From contig JBBRGG010000150.1 of NCBI GenBank assembly GCA_038240875.1, forward strand, positions 1 through 8,882: a DNA stretch of 8,882 nt, given 5' to 3'. Below, piece by piece: positions 1 to 5,328 of this stretch. The translations under genes were made by a program, and so were the position numbers. Within the stretch, counting starts at the first letter, position 1, and each line of letters starts with the position of its first letter. Source of the DNA: JBBRGG01 sp038240875. GTDB taxonomy: Bacteria > Planctomycetota > Phycisphaerae > Phycisphaerales > UBA1924. The notes under the pieces were generated by a model. It ran no database searches and was not told the origin of the DNA. It worked only from the letters and a program-made list of their open reading frames with translations.

Positions 1-340
1 GTTCGCCCAATTGCGTGCGATGATGCACGATGGCAAGGCTGCCCGTCATGCCAAGTTGGACAACGAGGAAGCGATCAGAATTGAGATCGTCGGGGTGTGA
101 AAGCACACCATCGTGGTTCGCACGAATAGCGATGTGCTTGCCTAGGCGGTGAAGGCCGGTGATGGTGCAGCCTTGCAGGAGTGATTCGGGCGCAATGGGC
201 GGCAAACGTGTACAAAGTTTGCGTGAACCTCGCGCGCCGACAATATCGGGGCGGTTAAGCGTTACGCGTGTGACGCGCGACCCAATCAGAAAGGGAAGCA
301 GCGAGCAGCGGAGAGATTCGACTTCCGGAAGTTCGGGCAC
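1..340 (-). CDS. mutM: Formamidopyrimidine-DNA glycosylase (Fpg/MutM), N-terminal part, cut by the window edge
   Basis: This is the first 113 codons of a bifunctional DNA glycosylase/AP lyase that removes oxidised purines such as 8-oxoguanine in base excision repair. Reading the minus strand from a GTG at 340, the protein begins V-PELPEVE. This is the Fpg signature: after removal of residue 1, the new N-terminal proline is the Schiff-base nucleophile and the following glutamate is catalytic. Further on, HRLGKH (64-69) supplies the conserved lysine equivalent to E. coli Lys57, and QLGMTGSL (95-102) matches the family HLGMSGSL block that inserts into the DNA lesion site. The helix-two-turn-helix and zinc finger would lie beyond the left edge. 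The GTG start is forced by the need for proline at position 2. No clear Shine-Dalgarno precedes it. The gene lies 39 bases downstream of tadA on the same strand, so it is probably cotranscribed. The family call is firm; the Fpg versus Nei-like distinction rests on the PELPEVE and LGMTGSL motifs. Confidence 0.93.
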   Translation of the reverse strand, partial: MPELPEVESLRCSLLPFLIGSRVTRVTLNRPDIVGARGSRKLCTRLPPIAPESLLQGCTITGLHRLGKHIAIRANHDGVLSHPDDLNSDRFLVVQLGMTGSLAIVHHRTQLGE

Positions 341-379
341 AAACTAGGGTAGGGTCGAGGACGAAAGCTTTGTGTGTGT

Positions 380-1099
380 TCAGCGCTGGTGTGGAATGTT
401 GCTGTGCGGCACCTTCTTCTTGCGTGCGCGCAGCGCTGCGAAGAACGCGGCGAGTTCGGCGGCGCATTGGGTTGCGTGGACGCCTTCGATGATTGTTGAG
501 CGATGGTTGAGGCGTGGATCGTCGCAGATGCGCAGGAGCGAGCGAACCGCGCCTGCTTTGGGGTCGCGGGCGCCAAAGACGACGCGGCCTACCCGCGCGT
601 TGACGATGAGGCCGGCGCACATCGGGCATGGTTCAAGTGTGACCACGAGGGTGTAGTCGTTGAGCCGCCAATCGTTGATAGCGGCGCAGGCGGCGCGGAT
701 GGCGTCAAACTCGGCGTGGCCCGCTGGATCTTTGAGAGTTTCACGCGTGTTGGTGGCGAAAGAAACAACCGCGCCCGTACCGGTGTGATAGACCACCGCT
801 CCGACAGGAACTTCGCCTTTGGTTGCGGCGGCTTGCGCGAGCGCTAGCGCGCGGTCCATCATGGCTAAATCAGTTTGGCTCGGTTCGGTTTGGGTCGGAT
901 CGGGAAGTGAGGAATGATGGTTCGCGCTTGCTCGTGTTTTTGATAGCGTGTGCTTGGCTTGTGTGAGCGCGAGTGCGTGAGCGAGCCAGAGCATGCCTGT
1001 GGGGCTTTGATGGGCACTTTGTACAGGCTGTGCCGCATGCGCTGCGTTGGCTGCTTGCGCAGAGCGATTGGTAGCGATGATAGATCGAGCTTGGCTCAA
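380..1099 (-). CDS. tadA: tRNA-specific adenosine deaminase TadA, possibly with an N-terminal extension
   Basis: TadA deaminates adenosine 34 of tRNA-Arg(ACG) to inosine in the cytoplasm. In the 239-residue reading, the deaminase domain covers about residues 80-230. HAEFDAI contains zinc ligand H128 and proton shuttle E130; PCPMCAG contains zinc ligands C158 and C161; GEVPVGAVV (95-103) is the usual first strand. The domain alone has normal TadA length. The start is uncertain. The longest frame begins with TTG at 1099, overlapping the tatC TGA stop (TTGA), with GGAG eight bases upstream, which favours translational coupling. It adds about 79 residues rich in Ala, Gln and Ser, including a DPTQT/EPSQT repeat at 67-76 whose changes are conservative, as expected of real coding sequence. 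Alternatives are ATG at 994 or the ATGATG at 862/859; neither has a visible Shine-Dalgarno, but 862 gives the standard 160-residue protein. The C-terminus is lysine-rich (RARKKK). A related nucleoside or guanine deaminase is possible, but the motif order and length fit TadA best. Confidence 0.9.
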   Translation of the reverse strand: MSQARSIIATNRSAQAANAAHAAQPVQSAHQSPTGMLWLAHALALTQAKHTLSKTRASANHHSSLPDPTQTEPSQTDLAMMDRALALAQAAATKGEVPVGAVVYHTGTGAVVSFATNTRETLKDPAGHAEFDAIRAACAAINDWRLNDYTLVVTLEPCPMCAGLIVNARVGRVVFGARDPKAGAVRSLLRICDDPRLNHRSTIIEGVHATQCAAELAAFFAALRARKKKVPHSNIPHQR

Positions 1100-2625
1100 G
1101 GCGTACGCTCCGGCGGCGTGCCTGGATCTTGTGGTCTTTTTTTATCTGAATCGAGGCTATTCACATCGGGCAGATCGTCGTTATCGTCATTGTGCAAGTC
1201 ATTGTGCAGATCATCTGGTCCATGATCAGGCACGTCGTCGGGCCAATCTTCGCCTGTTAAACCGCCTCGAGTTGAATCGGTGTTTGGCCCGCCTAGTAAA
1301 CCAGGCGACCCACTGCGAGGCACGCTTCGACGGCCTTGGTTACTGTCTTGAATGGTATGACTATCTTGAGTGTTTTGAGTGTCTTGGCCGTCGGCATCGC
1401 GAGGCGCGCCTTGATCTGAAGCACGATCAAAGTCGTTGTCTTGATAAGGCTCGTAAGCCGTATCGCGCGACGCGCTAGCCTTGTGATCTTCACGGGCAGC
1501 GCGCGCATCGCGGCGCTCGCGTTCTTCACGATCTTCACGGGCTTGACTGGCTTCGCGCTCTTTACGCTCATCGCGCGCATCATCTTCGGGGAACCAGCGA
1601 TCACGGCGGTCTTCGAGTGCGGCTCTTGCGCGCTGGCCTTTGGTAAAGCCTTTGGAAACGCGGTGCGCCGGGAAGAACCGAAGCAAAAGCCCGCCTAACT
1701 CGTAGAGAAGCATGAGCGGGATCCACAAAAAAACCATCGAAGTCGGATCGCCTGGCGTAGCGGCAGCCGCGGCGATCGCGGTGACAAGCACGGCTTGCTT
1801 GCGGTATTTCGCGAGGAACGCTGGCGTTACCAACCCTGCCCAGCCAAGCACAAGCACGACTACAGGCGTCTGAAACCCAGCGGCAAATGCGAGGGTCAGC
1901 GTCGTGAGCAGGTCTACATATTGCGTGACGCGATATTGCTGCGCGATGGTGACGTCTTTAGATACGGGAGTCGCAAGGATCTCGGGGACTCCCTTTTCGT
2001 CGACGGCGATGCACACGCGACGTTCTTTAAGGATCGTGTTGATCCACTCATCGCCTGGAGCTGGTTTGTCGGGATCGCCCGCGAGAATAACGATTTTGGT
2101 GAGCGTGGTGTTGAGCGGAACGGTGACGTGAGGTTGTTCGCGCATGCCTACTTGCGTGCCAAAGCTGACGAGAAATGTCAGCACGATTGGCATTATGACG
2201 CGAAAGAGAAAGAGGATGGCGGTGCATGTAAGTAGCGCGGAAAGAGGCAAGAGGATGTAGACGAATCGGCGTTCGCGCTCGTAGAGCCCGGGCGTGATGA
2301 AGAGCCAGAGCTGGTAAAGCATCCACGGCGCACCAACGATGATCGCAGCGATGATGGAGACCGAGATGTAGGTGCTGAAGGTTTCGAGGGGACCGGTGGC
2401 TTGAAGGATGCCGGGTTGACCAGCGTTGCGCAGGGCGTCTTGCACCGGGGTGATGAGAAGGGCAAGCAGATCTTCGCCGAAATACAGGGCGGTGCAGACG
2501 ATTGGGACAAGGCCGAGCACTGCGAAGAGCAGCCGCCGTCGAAGCTCTTCGAGGTGATCGCCCAGGGGCATGCTGCTTTGTGAAGCTGTGGCAGGTTGCG
2601 AAGATGACGAGGCGCGAGTAGCCAT
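1096..2625 (-). CDS. tatC: Sec-independent protein translocase TatC with large periplasmic insertion and charged C-terminal tail
   Basis: TatC is the inner-membrane receptor core of the twin-arginine pathway that exports folded proteins. Numbering from ATG 2625 (509 aa): HLEELRRRLL (24-33) is the conserved cytoplasmic N-terminus; membrane segments lie near 33-50, 84-108, 121-155, 240-265 and 278-316. FITPGLYERERR (109-120) matches the loop that binds the twin-arginine signal, with F109 and E118 aligning to E. coli F94 and E103. At the position of E. coli E170 there is Q252 in FQTP. Residues about 158-235 form a polar insertion between segments 3 and 4, far longer than in E. coli. Residues 317-509 form a tail: first Arg/Glu/Ala-rich (350-380), then Gln/Asp-rich, then Asp-rich with DDLHNDLHND. 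Typical TatC is about 250 residues. The frame stays open upstream to a TTG at 2709, but ATG 2625 is the first ATG and already precedes the domain; no strong Shine-Dalgarno is visible at either. No tatA or tatB is in the window. It heads the tatC-tadA-fpg cluster. Confidence 0.94.
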   Translation of the reverse strand: MATRASSSSQPATASQSSMPLGDHLEELRRRLLFAVLGLVPIVCTALYFGEDLLALLITPVQDALRNAGQPGILQATGPLETFSTYISVSIIAAIIVGAPWMLYQLWLFITPGLYERERRFVYILLPLSALLTCTAILFLFRVIMPIVLTFLVSFGTQVGMREQPHVTVPLNTTLTKIVILAGDPDKPAPGDEWINTILKERRVCIAVDEKGVPEILATPVSKDVTIAQQYRVTQYVDLLTTLTLAFAAGFQTPVVVLVLGWAGLVTPAFLAKYRKQAVLVTAIAAAAATPGDPTSMVFLWIPLMLLYELGGLLLRFFPAHRVSKGFTKGQRARAALEDRRDRWFPEDDARDERKEREASQAREDREERERRDARAAREDHKASASRDTAYEPYQDNDFDRASDQGAPRDADGQDTQNTQDSHTIQDSNQGRRSVPRSGSPGLLGGPNTDSTRGGLTGEDWPDDVPDHGPDDLHNDLHNDDNDDLPDVNSLDSDKKRPQDPGTPPERTP

Positions 2626-2658
2626 GGTGTGTGTGCTTTGGTGGATGCAAGGCGACAA

Positions 2659-2700
2659 ATTAAGGAAGTGAATTAGGGCGTCAGATTGAAGAAGTGAATT
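2659..2700. repeat. 16-base imperfect direct repeat upstream of tatC
   Basis: ATTAAGGAAGTGAATT (2659-2674) and ATTGAAGAAGTGAATT (2685-2700) match at 14 of 16 positions and start 26 bases apart, about two and a half helical turns. The repeats lie 34 to 75 bases upstream of the tatC ATG, where a promoter or regulator-binding site would be expected. If tatC instead started at the TTG at 2709, they would be coding. Confidence 0.5.
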
Positions 2701-2830
2701 GGTCCGCAAACCGGCACGATCAACAGGTTCGTTGCAGAAACGGATCGAAACAGTGAACCCACAACGATACGGGTGCGTCCAATGGTTAGAAGTTTGACGG
2801 ATAGCTCAAAGCGGCGCATCAAATAGTGCA

Positions 2831-2849
2831 CTCGTTAACGGTTAATGAG
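2831..2849. promoter_or_regulatory. 19-base imperfect palindrome, operator-like
   Basis: CTCGTTAAC-G-GTTAATGAG pairs at 8 of 9 positions around a single central base. The AT-rich GTTAAC/GTTAAT core and the short centre look like a binding site for a dimeric regulator. It sits about 230 bases upstream of the sigma factor start and about 205 bases from the tatC ATG. No regulator gene that would bind it can be named from the window. Confidence 0.3.
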
Positions 2850-2907
2850 CTGGTCCAAAGCCAGTGGGTTGCAAGCAGAAGGCAGCTGTATCGAAAGTGG
2901 CGGTGCA

Positions 2908-2944
2908 GCGAACCGTTCATTTGGTTCGCGTCTGGTTTTTGTTT
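2908..2944 (+). promoter_or_regulatory. Inverted repeat followed by T-rich run, attenuator- or operator-like
   Basis: GCGAACC (2908-2914) and GGTTCGC (2923-2929) are a perfect 7-base inverted repeat with an 8-base spacer. Six bases later comes TTTTTGTTTT. As RNA on the plus strand this could fold into a hairpin with a nearby U-rich tract in the leader of the sigma factor mRNA, if transcription starts upstream. There is no plus-strand gene before it that needs a terminator. The gap between stem and T-run is longer than in a textbook terminator, so an operator is equally possible. Confidence 0.3.
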
Positions 2945-3010
2945 TACGAGCGTGTTGCCAGGTTCGAGATGGTGTAAGTGTTTGGCGGTGGCGGTGGCGA
3001 TGGCGGCCGT

Positions 3011-3052
<42 letters not shown>

Positions 3053-3078
3053 GAAAAGAAGTTGTAGGGGTACGGGTG

Positions 3079-3948
3079 ATGCGTCAACCCGAGATGGGTT
3101 CAGTACGAAGCAACGAAGGCGAAGCGTCGGCCACGAACGGTGGTAACGCCAATCAATGCGCAGACGTGCAAATCGTTGAAGGAAATTACCTCCAAGTACC
3201 AAGACAGGATTCGTGTGTTGATCCGGCATTAAGTCGGGAACAGTTGTGCGCGTTGTGGCAGGAGCATCGCCGGTGGGTCGCCGCGATCGTGTTGGCGTAC
3301 AAACCTTGGTGGATCGACGCCGACGACATTCTTCAGAATGTAGCGTTAGCCTTGGTTCGCAAGGGGCACACGGTGCGCGAGCCACAAGCGTTTAAGGGAT
3401 GGCTTCGCACGGTCGCGATTAATTCGGCACGTTTAGCAGCGCGCAACAGTGACGCGCCAATTGCACACACAAAAACATTGCAGAATCCACGCGGTGCAAC
3501 AGCTGTTGGTACTGGCAGCGTGCGTGATAATGCGGCTGAAACAGATCCTGCGCAAATGTTGACGTTAGCCGACGAAGGGCGCGCGCTGGTTCGGCTCGCC
3601 GCAGAATTACCCGATGGATATCGCGAGCCTTTGTTACTCAAAGCGGTCGAAGGGCTGAGTTATCGACACATCGGCCAAATCATGGGCTTGCCCGAAACAA
3701 CGGTGGAGACGCGAATCGCTCGGGCGCGAAAGATGCTTCGAGAACGTGCGGCCAACGAGGGCTTGGGGCCGGTGACTCAGAAAGAAATCGAACCCAAAGC
3801 ACACGTGCCAAAGGCTGCATCATTCTTCGATTCGGCGGCAAGAAGCACGTCGCAAGGCTGTTCAACGGAAAGAAGTGTGTCGGAAGGTCGTACGGCGCGC
3901 ATCGAGTACACCGCGTGGACGCAGGACCGGTATGAACTTGGAAAGTGA
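3079..3948 (+). CDS. Sigma-70 family (ECF-like) RNA polymerase sigma factor
   Basis: This is a 289-residue alternative sigma factor that would direct RNA polymerase to its own promoter set. Numbering from ATG 3079, region 2 lies at about 53-123: DADDILQNVALAL (80-92) corresponds to the DAEDLVQE-type helix of region 2.2, and GWLRTVAINSARLAAR (107-122) to regions 2.3/2.4. A poorly conserved linker (about 124-158) has no region 3. Region 4 is at about 163-224, with LPDGYREPLLLKAVEGLSY and the helix-turn-helix RHIGQIMGLPETTVETRIARARKML (in 196-220, read in two parts). A two-domain sigma of this kind is usually about 180 residues; here there are about 50 extra N-terminal and 65 extra C-terminal residues, the latter Ser/Thr/Arg-rich without a recognised domain. 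GTAGGGG (3064-3070) sits eight bases before this ATG; an adjacent GTG at 3076 is also possible. The next gene starts three bases after its stop and is probably its anti-sigma. Sigma identity is confident; the subgroup is not assigned. Confidence 0.9.
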   Translation: MRQPEMGSVRSNEGEASATNGGNANQCADVQIVEGNYLQVPRQDSCVDPALSREQLCALWQEHRRWVAAIVLAYKPWWIDADDILQNVALALVRKGHTVREPQAFKGWLRTVAINSARLAARNSDAPIAHTKTLQNPRGATAVGTGSVRDNAAETDPAQMLTLADEGRALVRLAAELPDGYREPLLLKAVEGLSYRHIGQIMGLPETTVETRIARARKMLRERAANEGLGPVTQKEIEPKAHVPKAASFFDSAARSTSQGCSTERSVSEGRTARIEYTAWTQDRYELGK

Positions 3949-3951
3949 ATC

Positions 3952-4947
3952 ATGATGAACACGATGTTGCTTACGCCATTGGATTTCACCGCAGGCTTTG
4001 ATGAAGCCTGGGATGGTGTCAATCAGCCAACTGGTTCCAAGCCAACAGGTTCCAAGCAGGTCACAAGCATGGCTGGCGTACGTGACTCGAGCAATCAATT
4101 AAGTTTAGCGCAAAGCATGGATATTGATGTGCTTGTGAGCCATGTGATTGATGGTGAGGCGACAAATCAGGATTGGGAAGCTATAGAAGCAATTGCCAGG
4201 ACCATGCCGGAGGTTTGGCGGTTACTTGCGCTAGCGCAGCGACACGAAGGCATGCTGCGCAAGAGCGTGGCGCATGTGAGCGAACTAGCAGAAGCCATCG
4301 ATCTTGCGAGCTTGTTCGCGTGCGAAGACGCCGAGCTGGCGAGCACTCAACTGGTCGGCATTCATGCAGCGCGTGACGTGCGTCCAAGTGAACACAATAC
4401 ACTCGCAGCTGTGCGTCACGAAGAAGGTCACCCGCATGGATCTTTCGATGAAGATCGCAAGGTTAATGCAGCGATTTCAAGCCTTGCACGAGCCCATCGC
4501 AGCCGAACCGTTCGCATCGCGAGCTCAATTGGTGGCTGGTTCGTAGCAGCGTGCCTAGCACTGGTCGCGGTGTCAGGCATGCGTGGCACAGGTAATGGTT
4601 CAGGCTTTGCAGACGCAGACGGCGCAAGCGAGATCGCTTCGAACCAAGTCAACCAAGCTTCGCTCGTGCCCGCCATCGGCGAGTTAGCGTCGGCACTTGG
4701 GCTGACAACTTCGGACACGCTTCGCGCGTATATCCGCAAGGGAAACGAAGAAGGCACGGTCATCGGCGAGCTGCCTCGCAAGCTCTTGATGCAAGCCGAA
4801 CCGGCGCACGATGGCAAGGGATTTGATGTTGTATACGTTCGGCAGATTCTCGAACGAGCACGCGTGAACAACCTGTATCGGTTCTCTCAGGACGAAACCG
4901 GTCGATCAATGCCCGTGCCGGTTCGCCAGATCAACAGCCCAATGTAA
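3952..4947 (+). CDS. Putative membrane-bound anti-sigma factor
   Basis: I do not recognise a named family end to end. The 331-residue protein has three parts. Residues 57-103 (DIDVLVSHVIDGEATNQDWE onward) resemble the cytoplasmic N-terminal domain of anti-sigma factors: a short helix with a DGE motif, then acidic helices and a leucine-rich stretch. Residues 191-210 (SSIGGWFVAACLALVAVSGM) are one hydrophobic membrane segment after a basic stretch, giving an N-in topology. Residues 240-331 form a compact-looking periplasmic domain with DVVYVRQILERARVNNLYRF (292-311). The zinc-binding HxxxCxxC motif of ZAS anti-sigmas is absent. The N-terminus carries a PTGSK-PTGSK duplication at 26-35. ATG 3952 lies three bases after the sigma stop, with GGAAAG (3940-3945) six bases upstream, so the two genes should be translated together. 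That linkage and the topology support an anti-sigma role binding the upstream sigma factor. The function is inferred, not shown by a diagnostic motif. Confidence 0.65.
   Translation: MMNTMLLTPLDFTAGFDEAWDGVNQPTGSKPTGSKQVTSMAGVRDSSNQLSLAQSMDIDVLVSHVIDGEATNQDWEAIEAIARTMPEVWRLLALAQRHEGMLRKSVAHVSELAEAIDLASLFACEDAELASTQLVGIHAARDVRPSEHNTLAAVRHEEGHPHGSFDEDRKVNAAISSLARAHRSRTVRIASSIGGWFVAACLALVAVSGMRGTGNGSGFADADGASEIASNQVNQASLVPAIGELASALGLTTSDTLRAYIRKGNEEGTVIGELPRKLLMQAEPAHDGKGFDVVYVRQILERARVNNLYRFSQDETGRSMPVPVRQINSPM
4027..4056 (+). repeat. 15-base tandem duplication inside the anti-sigma gene
   Basis: Two adjacent 15-base units, 4027-4041 and 4042-4056, differ at a single base (CCAACTGG... versus CCAACAGG...). 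The duplication keeps the frame and encodes PTGSK twice in the poorly structured N-terminal stretch, so it is likely tolerated. Confidence 0.85.
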
Positions 4948-5128
4948 GGGCGCTAATGAAACGCCTACTGGTGTACGAGCTGAAGATTTTCGTGCGCTGC
5001 GGATCGAGGTTCTTAAAGGGTAAAATAATCATGCGCGTCGTACGAATTAAACGAAGGAAAGGCACGTGTCGCGCATCAAGTGAATAGTTCAAGACTGTTG
5101 ATTTTGCACACATGATCGACCTCCTCAC

Positions 5129-5159
5129 GGATCCGGTAGAGTGCCCGCTCTCCGGGTCC
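5129..5159. promoter_or_regulatory. Strong 12-pair hairpin of unknown role
   Basis: GGATCCGG (5129-5136) pairs with CCGGGTCC (5152-5159) with one G-T wobble. After a bulged T at 5137, AGAG (5138-5141) pairs with CTCT (5148-5151) around the loop TGCCCG. The structure is strong as RNA on either strand. No T-run follows on the plus strand, so it is not a classic terminator for the anti-sigma gene. On the minus strand it ends three bases before an AGGAGG, where it could affect ribosome access. It could equally be a processing or stability element. Confidence 0.4.
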
Positions 5160-5232
5160 ATTCGCGCGAGTTTCGTTGCTTGAACCAGATCTGATCCTGA
5201 TAGCATGTGCGTGAGCTTTCAAGATATCAAAG

Positions 5233-5250
5233 CGCATCGCATCGCATCGC
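5233..5250 (+). repeat. CGCAT pentanucleotide repeat
   Basis: Three perfect CGCAT units (5233-5247) are followed by a partial CGC. The run lies about 80 bases upstream of the PDZ gene start, in its probable leader or promoter region. Confidence 0.75.
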
Positions 5251-5272
5251 AAGGCAGCAATAGTTCGTTTGT

Positions 5273-5298
5273 AAGCCAAATCGCCAAGCCAAATCGCC
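5273..5298 (+). repeat. Perfect 13-base tandem duplication
   Basis: AAGCCAAATCGCC occurs twice back to back, at 5273-5285 and 5286-5298, with no mismatch. It ends 30 bases before the PDZ gene ATG, just upstream of the ribosome binding site, where a duplicated protein- or ribosome-contact site or plain replication slippage are both possible. Confidence 0.9.
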
Positions 5299-5328
5299 GT
5301 TCTAACTAGCAATGACGGAGTACGTACA

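Larger units (their letters stand above)
4948..5328. other. Intergenic region between anti-sigma and PDZ protein genes
   Basis: This 381-base gap interrupts an otherwise same-strand cluster. It holds a strong hairpin (5129-5159), a pentanucleotide repeat (5233-5250), a 13-base tandem duplication (5273-5298), and a weak promoter-like pair for the downstream gene: TTGAAC at 5180-5185 and TAGCAT at 5201-5206, only 15 bases apart. On the minus strand, AGGAGG (5125-5120) and an ATG at 5113 open a 60-codon frame that ends at 4931, inside the 3' end of the anti-sigma gene. No intrinsic terminator with a T-run was seen after the anti-sigma stop. Confidence 0.6.

Noticed and set aside
2626..2709. Longer TatC start at TTG 2709
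   Set aside because: It would add 28 residues before an already complete N-terminus, uses a rare start without a ribosome site, and would place the paired regulatory-like repeats inside the gene.
2794..2824. Sigma-70 promoter (TTGACG, 19 bases, TCAAAT) for the sigma factor gene
   Set aside because: The spacer is too long and the -10 box poor. It was noted as the best of weak options but not called.
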